Source of the DNA: Beaufortia kweichowensis
Taxonomy: Eukaryota; Chordata; Actinopteri; Cypriniformes; Gastromyzontidae
Assembly (NCBI GenBank): GCA_019155185.1
Contig: CM032797.1
Coordinates: forward strand, 2,135,110 to 2,199,109
DNA length: 64,000 nt
Reading direction: 5' to 3'
The notes beneath the pieces were generated by a model. It worked only from the letters and a program-made list of their open reading frames with translations. It searched no databases and was not told the DNA's origin. Position 1 is the first letter of the stretch. Each line of letters begins with the position of its first letter. The translations under genes were made by a program, and so were the position numbers. Shown here in pieces: positions 1 to 21,929 of this stretch.

Positions 1-60
1 TTTAACCCATTTAGGCATTTAGCTGATGCTTTTATCTAAAGTGACTTATTAGGAGACAAT
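1..60 (+). repeat. Mermaid/V-SINE-like conserved motif fragment
   Basis: A short stretch with the words GCATTTAGCTGATGCTTTTATC and AAAGTGACTTA, closely repeated at 14273-14341. This motif recurs in teleost SINE-derived repeats (mermaid/DANA/V-SINE type). It lies in an intron of c8b. The rest of 61-610 is intronic and shows nothing else I can name. Confidence 0.55.
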
Positions 61-610
61 GAAACAACAGAATGAGGACGAAGGATTTAGACTCTTCTCG
101 CAGTGCCTTAGTAACTGACAGAAGTGCTGTTTCAATGGAGTTGGTTGCTCTTGAAGCCAGACTGCCTTTTGTCCAGTACTGCCTTTTAACCCATATATGT
201 GTAGTGTGTAAAGGAAAGATAATACTCAGGTATCCACAGGAATAAAAGTTCAGGGAGAAAAGGAAACAATTCGAAACCCATGTAACTTATGGGAATATAT
301 TTTTTAGAAGCTACAATGAAAATGTACTTCATGTTCTACTATGAAAGCTGCATGCACATCAGATTGATGTTATTACATACATCAGATCACAAAAATCAAG
401 TAGTTTTTGCTTGTAGTTAGATTACATTTTGAAATGATACATAATGAGATTACAGTTACTTTTTACGGATTACTAATGATTACACATTGGTGTTTTGTAA
501 TCTTTCTCACTACCAAAACTAACAGCTATATGAATAGTTTATTATAACATGGTTCTGCCAAACCACCTTATTGTTGTCAAATATACATAAATAATTTCTT
601 CATTCCCTAG

Positions 611-3600
611 AGTCAATATCATGAATGGTAAACTAGAAGCAGTGGTGCTTGATAACCGCTACTACGCTGGTGGATGTTTACCACATTTTATCCAGGACAT
701 TCGATACAGGAAGCCATATAATCTACAACAATACACAATAGAGGCATGTTTTTGTTCTGAATCATAACATTGCATGTTGCAATAGTGGTTGCATGCTATG
801 CGTACTCATTTGGTAAAAGAATTTTGAAATGCTTTAATTTTTATATTAATATATATATTATAATATATATATTAATATTATATTAATTTTCTTTGTTGTT
901 CACAGACAAAAGGCTCCTCTGATTTTAAGATGGAGGCATTTGAATCATTCAGTGGTTTTTCCGAGAGTACAACCAAATCGACTCTGTCCAAGACCAGTGT
1001 CTCTATTGGAATATCTGCTCCTGGTTTATTTGAATTCAGTTTTAAGTATAATGACCACAGGTACAAGAAATCAGTGAGGAAGATGCGTAGATTCTCTGGG
1101 ACGGTAAGATGTAAAATTTCATAATCATGTTCATTAATTTAAACCTGAGATGAATTAGGACAGATAAAGCCATAAAATGATGTCTTTAAAAGAGTGGTAA
1201 AAGTAATTGTTTACCTTTTTTTACACTTAATGCCCATAACATTTGTCCCATGCCTAGCCATCCGTAGCAAAATTTACAAACTATGACAATATTTGAAATG
1301 CTAAAAAGAAAAATAGATATATTGAAAACATTGTATTCAAACCACATCGGTTTTTTTTATTGTAGCCACTTATAACTTATTTTCTGTATTGTCTTTAGAA
1401 AAAGAAATTTATCAATGCACACTCTGAGCTTGAAGTCGCACGTTATGCATTGAAGTCCTCAAACTTAATGTTACACCCTGAATTCCTGTCCCGCCTGAAT
1501 GCCCTGCCACTGGAATACACATACGGAGAATACCGGCAGCTCTACAATGACTTTGGGACACATTTCGTCAAGGAGGCAACACTCGGTGGAAGCTTTGACT
1601 ATACCGTCGTCCTCAATGAGGAGAAATTAGAAAAAGCTGGTACGCTAATACAAATGAAAAGGTTCTCCAAAATAACGCTTGTTTAGTTTGAGTTTCTCCA
1701 AACTGTTTACTTGTTGATTTCATTTAAAGACTACAGCCTCGATGATGCCAAAACATGTATAGGTGTTGGTTTGAAAGTTGGGGCCAACATTAAAGGAGTG
1801 TATGTAAGTGCAGGAATCTCAGGGGATGGATGTGAAGCCCTGCTGAAAGAGTTGGGAAGTAAGCCAATTACACACTGACATTTATCATTTTCTTCATGTT
1901 AAAGTATCTGTCTGATCCCAGTTTTTCTGTTCAGCGTCAGAGAAAACAAGTGAAATGGTGGAAGATATTATTGTTGTGGTGAAAGGAGGTGACAGTGAGA
2001 CGGTTTCAAGTCTAGCTGCTAAAGAACTGCCATCTCCAAACTTAATGCAGCTGTGGGGTGATGCTGTCTTCTACAATCCCGATTTTATCACCAGAAAGGT
2101 AAACTCACTATGGTTGTTTAGTGAAGAGGTATCCTGCTAACTGTGGATTAGTTTTGTGAATGATGTGGTGAACTGGCTAAAGCTCAGGCATGGATGGATC
2201 CAAAGTTTTGTTACCAAGCTTTTTTACCAAATGTTTTTATCATACTAGAAGTTCAGATGTCAATATTTGGTTTAAATACTCATGTGAGGTCTCTCTCAAA
2301 GTTTTAAAAGCATTTTTAATAGTCAGTTAAAGTGCTGTTTTCAGAATTGTCTCATCCATAACTGCCCATGAAAATAAAAGAAAATTAAAAATACAATATT
2401 ATCTCCTATATAGACTGATATTTTTTTAATTTCTGGAGTTTATCAACAGAATTTGAACAGATTTAGAATTTGTGTTTTGACTGAAAATGTCACATCCATA
2501 ACGCTGGAATATAGTAATGTTGACAAAATACAGTAATGTTATCATGGTTTTTGCAATTGCAACAGCTGGAACCGCTGTATGAGCTGGTGTTGCCGCAAGA
2601 TTTCACGAATGCTAACATTCTGAAAAAGAACCTGAAAAAAGCTCTGCTTGAGTACATGAAAGAAATCAGCTCCTGCCGCTGCTCCCCCTGTCTTAATAAC
2701 GGCATAGCCATCCTTAAAGGTAAGATCAATCAGTTATTCTGCATCAACTAAAATTATTGCATTGTAAAAGATGGGATTTTTGCTTTCTTTTCAATTACCT
2801 TTTTGTCATTAGGCACAAGGTGTGTGTGTATTTGTCCACCCGGTTTTCAAGGAGTAAGCTGTGAGATCACCCAGAGAAAAGGTGCGTCTGTGAGTCACGT
2901 GAACAAGTTCTGCTCAGAAGACAGCAGATTACTATGTGTTCTATGTGACATTATGACACTAAAGATTATACTCTGAGAAGGAGCACAGGAGACTTGAGAC
3001 AGGGCTTTTATTGAAACATTAACAAAAAAGAAGACGAAATTGCACCAACAGACAGTGGCGCATGTTTGCATGCACTGCCTGCATTGTTTTAATAAGATTA
3101 TATAATGCAAATCTGGTAATGCCATTAACTCAGTCAAAAAGTTAGGCACGAATGCAGTTTGGATAGCACAAATATCTGTCTTGCAGACCAGTTTTGAGTG
3201 CTGGGATATGAAAGATGTAGCAGATTACATCTACAGAATAGTACATACACAATTATTCTCCAAGATGTGTCAAGAAGAGGATGTGCATCTTTCATTTAGC
3301 ATACAATTTTATCTAAAAGTGGCATATAATAGTGAAAGAACTATAAAGTGATTCATCTTAGGAAGAAAATGATGATATAACAACATTCTCCACTTTCACC
3401 ATGTTAGATAATGCACCTGTTTTTTTTTAATGTTTGTATTTTGACTAGAGAAAGTCATCGAACCAAGTTGTGATCATCTTGAATCATGAATGTATGTTGC
3501 TTTCCACAAATTCTGATCATGTGGCTTATTTTAACACACTCAGCATCGGCAATAGATGGCAGCTGGAGTTGCTGGTCTTCATGGTCCACCTGTAACAGGC

Positions 3601-3698
3601 AAACCCAGCAGCGGACCCGTCAGTGTAACAATCCGGTCCCACAGAACGGCGGACTGACGTGCCTGGGGCCTCAAGAGGAATCTACAGGCTGCATCTAA
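611..3698 (+). CDS. c8b: Complement component C8 beta chain, 3' part (partial at 5' end)
   Basis: This is the beta chain of the C8 heterotrimer, which enters the membrane attack complex after C5b-7. Eight exons join in phase: 611-743, 906-1103, 1399-1639, 1730-1858, 1935-2098, 2566-2719, 2813-2881 and 3544-3698. They give 413 residues plus stop; the signal peptide and the N-terminal TSP1/LDLR-A exons lie left of the window. Visible in order: the MACPF domain, with the conserved signature around FGTHF near base 1553; an EGF-like cysteine-rich part (exons at 2566 and 2813); and a C-terminal TSP1 repeat with WSCWSSW in the last exon. The alignment to C8B rather than C8A rests on the TSP1 exon and on the QLWGDAV and EPLYELV segments. 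The first visible intron has a GC donor. No frame break is seen. Confidence 0.93.
837..892. repeat. AT-rich low-complexity tract
   Basis: An alternating TA/ATT tract in the c8b intron just upstream of the exon at 906. No gene-like content. Confidence 0.8.
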
Positions 3699-3719
3699 AA
3701 TGAATCCATTTCTAAAACC

Positions 3720-3762
3720 AATAAAATGTGTTTGGAAAAGACATGTAGAAAAATTTAATAAA
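3720..3762 (+). terminator. c8b polyadenylation signals
   Basis: Two AATAAA hexamers (3720-3725 and 3757-3762) follow the c8b stop codon by 22 and 59 bases. The 3' UTR is therefore very short. About 400 bp separate them from the signal of the convergent c8a gene. Confidence 0.75.
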
Positions 3763-4158
3763 ATCACACCCTTTGTTGAATACTGTTCATTGTGGGTCAT
3801 TTCATTTAGTCAAGCTTCACACTGATCCAACAAACTTATTCCCATAAATACATTGATTAGGAATTCTCTTTATTAGTGAATTTCACAAAACAGGTTAGGA
3901 AATCAAATAAGAAATCATACTTTTTATGAAGACAAAGAAGCCATTTTAATTGCTAATAATAATGCTTAATTATGCATTCAGCTGTAAGCAAACTCTTTAA
4001 ACTACTCTCAGAACTCTCATAATCTACTCTAAAACCTATATAATGATAAAAAACTTGATCGCCCCAACCATGCTCAAAATACTTGTAGCCATGAAAGCAA
4101 TAAAACTGTATGTGCGACAACTGTAAAGTAACACCAGATTTTCCATTTTCCATAAACA

Positions 4159-4164
4159 TTTATT
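4159..4164 (-). terminator. c8a polyadenylation signal
   Basis: TTTATT on the + strand, so AATAAA on the minus strand, 144 bases past the c8a stop. The c8a/c8b tail-to-tail arrangement leaves no overlap of the predicted transcripts. Confidence 0.6.
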
Positions 4165-4307
4165 GTGCAACATTATTCAGCATTCATTATTCAGTGATAA
4201 AACCACTGACATAGCAACCTTTGCAATGTTTTAAAAACAAAATGATTAAAGACAGAATCAATATTGCAGATTGTTCTGTAAAGCAAGATTTAGGAGAATT
4301 AGAAGAA

Positions 4308-7300
4308 TTAACAATTTTTCTTCTGAACGTTGCTTCCCAGACAAGATAAACCTTCCATTTTGGGTGCAGGGTTGTTACATTCACGTTTTCGTGTCTTTGT
4401 CCCAGATGTGCAGGGTGACCAGCTGCTCCAGCAACTCCAGGATCCATGTGTTTGATCTGCGAAAAGAAACAAAAAATTCTAAATCTGTATCATCATGCAA
4501 TTTTTATAATAATATAATATATAATATTTTACAATATTAATAAAAGACATAAACTCTGTACCCAAAATTAGGCTAAAATATAACCACAAACATGCTGTTA
4601 TAAATGAAAAGCTTTGTTGCTGCATGCTAATTCCAAAGCTATAAGTATATTTGTGCTGTTAAATATTTTATACATCATTTCTGTTTGAAGTTACAAGTAA
4701 CTAAAAGAAATGTTTCAATGCAATGACTGATTGATAAATGAGATACAAGTCCTTCACTGTTATCCAGGACACATATGAGTTCACATGCTTGTATGACTAT
4801 TTGGTTCATGTTATACATTACTTATACAAGTACATCACCTTTTCTTTCAGTCACTTCACAGGCATCACCACTGTATCCATTTTTACATAAACAGCTGCAG
4901 GCAGTCCTGGTGAGCACAGGAACTCCATTGTTCAAGCAGGCGGCACAGTGACACGTGTTGAATTCCTGCATGTACTCCTCCCATGCCATCTTCAGATGGG
5001 GCATCTTTGCACTTAGTTGCTCCGCTGAGGTGCTAAAGCGCACCAGCTCATAAATTGGTAGAATCTATGATAGCAGCAAAAGGATCTTTTTTGGAAAACA
5101 ATTTTATGCAACAACGTTTTAGAGTTGACTCTGTTTATGGTACTATGGTATTGAAATAACAATATGTGACTAGATAGAAACGTTTGTAGACAACTTTATG
5201 TTGGCTTAAAAAATCATGGCTTGAGGTTAAAAATGTAAGGCCTTGTTTGAATGTTTGAAATCTAACAGTCTGATGTTGTTTCACCATGATGCCAGCATGT
5301 TATTAGCATATTTAAGCATGATGCTAGCATGTTTTAGTATGATGCTAACATCTAAAATAATGCTAGCACGTTGTTTCAGCAGGATGAATAATAGAATATC
5401 ATGTTTGTTAAGCCAACATTTGAACTGCAAGCACACCTCAAAATCAATTAATGCAGGGTGGTATTTAAGACTCTTTCCCCAAGTCTTGTAACTTTTGGCA
5501 TCCCGGATTAACAAGTTTCCAGTGCTGGGGCCCGTATGTCCACCTTTCACAAAGCCAATGACATCTTGAATAATACTGCTGGTTTCCCGATTAACTGTTA
5601 AATGAAAAAAGTTTACTTTTAACAACTATAAAATCAGCAAAAGCCAGATAGCATAGATTAAGCAGCAAATTACGTACAATTCTTTATAGTTGCATCTGTT
5701 CCACAATGTTTTCCCTTTGCTTTTACGTCAACATCATCCACACTTACGCCTATAGACGCGCCTATGCACATCCCTAACGATTCTCCCTCCAGTCCTGACA
5801 ATAAAGAGAATGTGGTGAAACAACAGACACTGGACCAATTCTAAACATTATTGCATTGTAACATAAAGCATAAAAATATAGCTGCACTGGTAGTCACTGG
5901 TTCGAGCTGAAAAGTGTAGAACATGAGCCCAAATACCAAATTTAAACTTCCCTGTGCATTTTAAGTCTAGAATTTAAAAGTCTCCTTACCCTTTCTTCTC
6001 ATGACATTCTTATTTACAACTGCAATATAATCTAGGATTCCACCCATGGTTCCTTCTGTAATAAAGTGTGTGCCATATTCATTGAAGAAGTTGGAATATG
6101 CTCCAAAGTCGTAATTGTCAGGAAGATCCATGAGAGCCCACAGCATCACCTCATCCAGCATCAGGTCTTTGCTCCTCATCTTAAACTGAGCTGTCTGCAC
6201 TGTTGACAACAGCCTGACAAAGCCCACCTCCTAAACATGCAAAAGGGTCACTTCACATAACAAAACTGCATGCAGACTTTTTGCCAGAAATTAAAAATAA
6301 AACGTAAAAATGTTCCCATTCAACTGACTGAGTGGGAAAATGTACATTCGCCTGTTGTTATGTAATAGTACTTAAATTGTGCCTTTTTTGTCATTTTGGC
6401 ACTGGACAGCATAAGCCATACAAGGTATAATAAGCCATTTAAGATTCCTTTAGCAAATCCTTCATAAGAGAGCATTTTGTATGCTATAAAAGATGCCGAT
6501 ATGACAATTTGCTTGAGTTGTCTGTTAATAATTACATCTCAAATCAATTTTTTGTTTTTAAATCTTTTTAACTCTAATTATTAAAAAGAATAAATCTCTC
6601 AGATTTTGCATATGCCATGTCATTATTTTGTATACAAGCAAGTGTTACATTACCTCACTGTTGTATTGTGATATGTTGTTTATAAAATTGTAATTATAAC
6701 CAGCTTCAACACCAGCTTCCACATGATAGACTCCAACTGTCACTCCCATGTTGAGGGATGATTCTGATTTTATTGTTTTTAGAAGGCTAACAGCATCCTC
6801 ATAATAATCTGAACTTTCCTTAGTAGTTGCTTGTGGCTGGCAAAAAAAAAACACAGTAAATCTGCTGGATAACATGTAAGACTGATCAATTTAGATTGAT
6901 CAATACAGTTTCACTGTCATTGTTTTCATGGCCTAATACTAATATCATTTACAGAACACAATAATATCAGTCACATTATTAAATAGAATAAACTCTTTTT
7001 AGATCGTAATGTGTAATACAAAAATATTTTAACATTTTATAGCAATATTATCCTAGTTCAAGTTGATCCGTTTGCCCACACTCATCACTGTTACAGTTTA
7101 AAGGCTTTTATAGACTAAAAATAACAAACCATCAGTTGATAGGAGAGGAAGTTGTGAGGTTTCCTGTAATACTTTTCATAATCTTCATAGCCGAGGTGTT
7201 CACAGAAGACATCGTAGGTGAGTTTGCGCCACTCTCCATTATAGATATACTCACAAACGCCTCCGTAGTAACTGGGGTCCAAAATGGGACTCACAAAAGT

Positions 7301-9126
7301 ACCAGACAAAGCATTGTATCTAAAGAAAACAATAAAGAGCTGTGAATGCCATAGATATGGTAACACAACAATCTACAACACATAATGCCAAATATATTAT
7401 TGGCCTAAAATAAATGTGACTTTGCGTGATAATTTGTTATGCAAGTTTAATATTGACATTTAAACAGTTTATGTAGAGCCAAAAAATATTCTGAAATACT
7501 TGTTAGGGCTGCTATAAATCTCCAGTAAGGACCCCCACATAGTATTCCACGATTTATAGGAATATGATGTGCATTTTGTAGTTATCATCATACCCTTTAA
7601 TGGCTTTCTCAGCTCCTGGTATGGCCAGCATATTCGTGCATTTGGTTTCTTTTCGATTCTGTTCATTACAGTTTATTTCATCTTCATGTGTTAGACACTC
7701 TTTCTCATCATTGCAACGGAGCTGCTGTCCAATACAACGTCCTATGAGAACACACATTGCATTTTAAATATCAATAGGCAAACATGCAGACAGAAAGGCA
7801 CGCAAAAGTTTACCTTTGGGGCTACATGCAAACATTTCCCCACAGTGGTTCTGAGATTGACAGTCGCCCTCTTCTTTACATTCCCTTATATCCCACTGAT
7901 TGTGAACACACTGCTGACCCCCAAACTGTGAGGGACGCTCCAAATACTGAAAACGGTACTGAAAAACAGTTTCAACTGAGATTATTTCTACTTTATGACT
8001 GAAATGAATAGAAATGAGTCAAGTAAAATGTCTAGAATAATCAAACATCTGAAGAGAATAAAAAGTTTTACTGTAAATTCATGTAAAGTAAAGAAAAAAA
8101 AAGCTGCCAAAAGGGTAATATTCATATAAATCCCATGAAAATGTGTTACACACAGCGTTTACAAGCACCATCAACAGTCCGATTACAAACTTGCAGTGTT
8201 GATCTCTTTATTTTTCATTCATGTTTTTATCTTTGTTACCTCTTTGACATATTTGTAAAGCTGCTTTGCAACAATTTAAAAATGAGAAAAGTACTACAAA
8301 AATAAATTTGAAATGAATTTAATGTCTAGAAAGTTCATAGAAAACAAGACAAAAAATCAGAGTAGGAAAAAAAATGCAGTGACTCTTAAGAAATATTATA
8401 TTTAAGACTTTCCTTTTTTAATGGGAAACATATAAAAAGCTAAATAAATGAAATCAATGAATGTTGTTTGAAAAACACATGTTTTTTTTAATTGGTTGCC
8501 ATTTGCTACAATAAAAAAAAGGTAAGAGTTTTTACCATTCTTTCTATACAGGGGTTACATGATGACCACGCTGACCAACTCTTCAGTTTACAGTCGATAG
8601 GAGCCGGTTTTTCAGCACTTCTCGTATATCTAGAAGATGTGTTGGCCCATAAGAGAGAAAATGTGGTGTGGTGACAGGAATGTAAAACATGAGAAGACCA
8701 CTGGACTAATGAATGTTATGAATGAGCTATATGTGATGTTTATTTTTATTACAGAATCAAATATAAATACAAACATAAAACAGGGAAAGCATCTCAAATG
8801 TGATGTGTAATATGATACAAAAAGTGAAATGTAATGCATTAAATCGAATATTTAAATAAACTTTCATAAAGTAACAAAATGTGGTATTTCTATTATTGTG
8901 TATAAATCAAAGGGATGAAATTACGATTCTGAATTCCAGAAAAAAAATGGAAGACACAACAGAGACTTTAACCAATTACTGTATGTTGATTAATGAAAAC
9001 TTTTGCATGTAAAATAGCTTGTTACCTGTTGTGTTGAATATTATCAGTAAGTCTGCCAGAAACACACAGACTGAAACATAAAAGAAAACCTCCAAATGTA
9101 CAAAGAGAAAACACAAATCCAGTCAT
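4308..9126 (-). CDS. c8a: Complement component C8 alpha chain (one apparent frameshift)
   Basis: C8 alpha is a MACPF subunit of the membrane attack complex. Eleven minus-strand exons run, from the start: 9026-9126, 8536-8629, 7814-7958, 7594-7741, 7130-7319, 6654-6836, 5990-6230, 5679-5794, 5437-5594, 4839-5064 and 4308-4456. With one base restored they give about 583 residues, near the usual family length. The ATG at 9126 opens a hydrophobic signal peptide. Then follow a TSP1 repeat (WSAWSSC), an LDLR-A module, MACPF with YGTHF, an EGF-like segment (exon 4839-5064) and a C-terminal TSP1 (WSCWSSW). Every junction keeps phase except the 5679-5794 exon. It measures 116 bp where 117 would be in phase, and it reads into a TAA near 5685. 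This could be a real disabling deletion, an assembly indel, or my misreading. Assignment to C8A over C8B rests on the YYGGVCE, EDYEKYYRKP and SWGK-type segments. Confidence 0.88.
5243..5400. repeat. Degenerate short tandem repeat (GATGCTAGCATG-like)
   Basis: About six imperfect copies of a GATGCTAGCATGTT-like word in the c8a intron between the exons at 4839-5064 and 5437-5594. Such TTAGCATGCTA-type runs are common in fish introns. Confidence 0.65.
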
Positions 9127-9991
9127 AGCTGAAACAGTTGTTGCTGGGTTTGACATTGATCTGATTCTTAGGTCCAGACAACAAACTGTCAGTCTAGTAA
9201 ATGATCGACAAGGTTTGGGGGAATCACTTACGAAATATGTATCACAAACAATTGATGAGTCATTATATGCTGATTGGTCTGCACCACTGATCTATATAGT
9301 ATGGATGAATTGCTTATAGAACACTAAACCAGAGGCAGAAGACTTACAGTCAAAAGAATGACCTAAAATCAACCGCAGTGCATTCCAAAAGGGGTAAATC
9401 TCTGAAAGGCACTTCGGAGAACAATCATTGCTACCAAATTGGTGCTGAAAACAATTTTAACCATTTTTAACCAAGGGCCCTTTAAAATGATTCTTTGTGC
9501 AATGACAGCGCCTTCTTATGGGAATGAAAAGAAGCACAGTTTTTTGGTTCCTAGATACTTCGTCAGTTGGAAGCTTTTACACTAGACTTTTACTTAGGAT
9601 TTAATTTGCAATGTGTATATTTATTTTTGGCAGATTAGTGATGTATGAAAATTATTAAGGTAAGTGTGTACTGCACTAAGCCTCAGATCTCCCAATTTCG
9701 ATTTACAAGATCTGTTTGATTCACGATTTTTGATTACATTTAATGAATGAAGGTTTAATATAAAATTATTATTGCTTCTGAAAATAAACAGTGAACATAA
9801 GTTTACCAATATTTTCCAGTTTACAAATGAGTCACCAGAATTTTGTCAGAGCAGTTGCTTTGTTAAAATAGTATAATAATGGCATTTAGGATATAATATA
9901 CATAAAATAACAAAACATAGCTATAACTTGAAAGCTATAACTATGAACAGTGTGAAAAACAATAGCTTAACACACTAAACTAAGAAAACAC
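9127..9991. other. Intergenic DNA between c8a and fyb2, left part
   Basis: Upstream region of c8a. I see no open exon-like sequence and no clear TATA or CpG cluster. A liver-type promoter for c8a should lie close to 9127-9350 but no diagnostic motif can be named. Confidence 0.5.
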
Positions 9992-10299
9992 TTGCCCTTA
10001 AAGTTCAAATAAAAACTCTTTTATTATTTACTCACCCTCATGTCATGTCAAACCTGTATGACATTCTTGCTTCAGCAGAACACAGAAGAAGATATTTTGC
10101 AAAACGCTGGTTACCGGCACCCATTTAATATCATAGTATGGACACAAGGTACAATGGAGGTCAATGGGTGCCGTTTACCAGCGTTTTGCAAAATATCTTA
10201 TTTTGTGTTCCACAAAAGAAAGAGTCATATACAGGGTTTGAATGACATAAAGGTGAAAAATTATAACATATTTTTTATTTAGGGGTGAACTAACCCTTC
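9992..10299. mobile_element. Non-autonomous DNA transposon (MITE-like) with inverted-repeat interior
   Basis: Starts near CCCTTAAAGTTC and ends with GGGTGAACTAACCCTT. Inside is the very common teleost phrase TTACTCACCCTCATGTC and a long inner palindrome: AATGGGTGCC...CAGCGTTTTGCAAAATATCTT at 10133-10205 is the reverse complement of 10078-10125. Non-coding. The family name is not certain. Confidence 0.65.
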
Positions 10300-11220
10300 A
10301 AGAAAAAAGAACATGTCTGTACTATAAAAGTGCAGTAACCAGCCAGCCTGTCGATGTTTTATAGCAGGTACATTTTATTTCCTAAATCAGTCTGGGCGTC
10401 AGAGACCATAAGTCGCAGAGATACCAAAATTACTACTACCACTACTCAGACACTGTTCTTTAAAATTGTCCAGTTAAGGCCCCCACTGTTCCCTATTTTC
10501 CAGACCATGCTCGGAACCTGATAAATGCCGCTTGTGGCTATATTTACTATTTGTATTACCATAGTTATTAAACAAATACCATGATTAACTAGGCCTATAT
10601 TTATACTTTATTTATACTTTATACTTTATTTATACTCTAAAACGCTATACAAATAAATGTGAATTAAACTGAATTGAATTACAGCAATTCTTCTAAGGGC
10701 AAAGTATGTCTTGTGTGTTGTCATATGGTTCTGTAGAGTTTACACATTGCAGATCGCACACATTATTGTTCTTGTGAAATGTTAAATGCTTTAATGCCAC
10801 TGTTTTCAAGATGTGTTGTTTGTGTTGTCTGAAGCAAACGACAGAAAGACGGGCTCGCGCAATACACAACATGAAGGCGACATCTGGTGGAAAAGATTAG
10901 TATTACCATTCATCTTGTATTATTATCATTATTATACGTGTTAAATTATACTTTCGGAAAGATTCTTGGCTTGAGAAACGATATTTAATCGACCACATTC
11001 GAAAAATCTATTAATTGCATATATACTGTCGGATAGTTTAACCAAAGTTTAATTGTTGTTAACTGCTAAAATGCATGCCGTTGACAAAACATTTTACAGA
11101 TTTTACACATATTTAGGCCGTTCGCTGGGAGAATGTACAGAGAGACTTGGGGTATAAGAACAGTCAAATGTACTGCTTAATCATTTAAATCTGATAACTT
11201 CCTATTAATTCAACAGAATG

Positions 11221-11568
11221 TTTCGTCATACCACATGGCGGCGCTATGACTTTAATGTGATGACGTCATGCGCAATCCATGAAGTCCAACACACCTGTGC
11301 GGGGAGCGTAATTAATATTAATTACCCAGAGATTTGTCAGCAGTCATTTGCCAACTGATTTGCCGACTTCTCTTTCAGCAAATCAGATAGGAGAGCTGCT
11401 TACCAGCGTCTGTCCTTCACCCAATCCGGTGTAATCAACGGCGGCCGATATTTAATATTCATGAGCCAAGCCTTCAAGAACGCGCCCGCTTTAAACAGTC
11501 AATGAATGGAAGTGAATTTCTCTGTCTGAACGCGTTGTGTGTGTTGTCTGGAAAGTTTATATTATGTG
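11221..11568 (+). promoter_or_regulatory. Promoter region of the fyb2-like gene
   Basis: A local rise in CpG dinucleotides just upstream of the first exon. It contains ATGGCGGC (11235-11242, a YY1-type core) and a full palindromic CRE, TGACGTCA, at 11261-11268. The first in-frame ATG of the downstream gene is at 11569. No TATA box is evident. Motif function is inferred. Confidence 0.5.
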
Positions 11569-20790
<9,222 letters not shown>

Positions 20791-21425
20791 GACAGACCAC
20801 TGGTATGTGTGCTGCTGTTTCATTAGAAAGAAATTATAAAAGCAATATGGAATGCAATCTTTGTGTGTAACATTTTTTTAATACTAAAATCTCACAAGAA
20901 CAGCCAATGAGTCAAAAACATATTTTGTTTGTCCACAGTGGAATGGATTGCAGTTGTTTGTGTCTTTACTGAGGAGTTCTTCATCATGGGGTGGTTTTTA
21001 CTGCATCACTTGCCTTTTGTTACTGGAAAAAGTCAAATGAGACAAAAAGATCCATGCACCACTCCTGAGAAAATGCAATCATTAACTCTGTACTTTGATT
21101 AAAAAACTCCACAAGTTTGTATTTGTGAAGCATGGATGAGTTGGGCATGTTGATTACATGATAGAACAAGGTAGAGGGCCAAATAAAAATTGGAATAAGA
21201 CCCCTTGCTATGCACTCCTACAAACAATTGAAGTCATTTTAAAGGATTAAGAGTGACTTAAATCCTGTAGGGTCTCTGTGAAATACACCTTTGATTTAGT
21301 TTTGCTTTCTATGTTTTTGTGTCTGTGTTGTATGGGAACTTGAAAGTTGGTGGTTTACACGTTTGTTTATGTATAAAAAGACAACTTGTGATTGTAAGCA
21401 TGCAATAAATTGATCAGTATACAGC
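20791..21425 (+). terminator. fyb2 3' UTR and polyadenylation signal
   Basis: After the stop at 20790 a plausible 3'-UTR intron runs from a GTATGT donor near 20803 to a CCACAG acceptor near 20938. The junction is only about 12 bases past the stop, so it should not trigger nonsense-mediated decay. AATAAA is at 21404-21409. Confidence 0.6.
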
Positions 21426-21666
21426 AGAGATTTTGTTTTGTCTATTAAATGACAGATGCTGTTATGTGGGATTAGATTTCAGATTCAGATCTTCCATGTA
21501 AAAAGGTCTAAAAACAGCCTTTCTTTTTCACCCTCCACTCCACTGTTAGATTAGACAAACTAGTATACATCTACTGTATTTTTGTGTATGCTTTTATGTA
21601 AGATTATGTGTGCAGAAATTCATAAAACATCCAACAAGTTTCTAGTGAGTTTAGGTAGGTGATCTA

Positions 21667-21923
21667 CACACTCAAAAATCCAAGTGCTTCTTGATGCAAT
21701 GGAAGAATCATTTTATATGTCCATAAAGAGCCTTTTATATCTGAAGAACCTTTTGCTTTTTTTGTAGTTTTTTTATAGTGAATAAAGGTTCTTTACACAA
21801 TAAAAAGGTTAAAAGGAAATAATGCCTTCAAGAACCATTGACTGAAAGGTTTTTATGAACCAAAAATAATTTTTCTGTGGAATCTTATAAAGAACCTTAT
21901 GAAGCACATTTAGTTTTAGAGGG
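21667..21923. mobile_element. Degenerate CACACTCAAAAA-ended MITE with TA flanks
   Basis: Starts CACACTCAAAAATCC and ends TTTAGAGGG, between TA (21665-21666) and TA (21924-21925). The interior has repeated AAGAACC/GGTTCTT words similar to the 12994 element. The inverted repeats are weak, so it is probably an old copy. Confidence 0.5.
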
Positions 21924-21929
21924 TAATTT

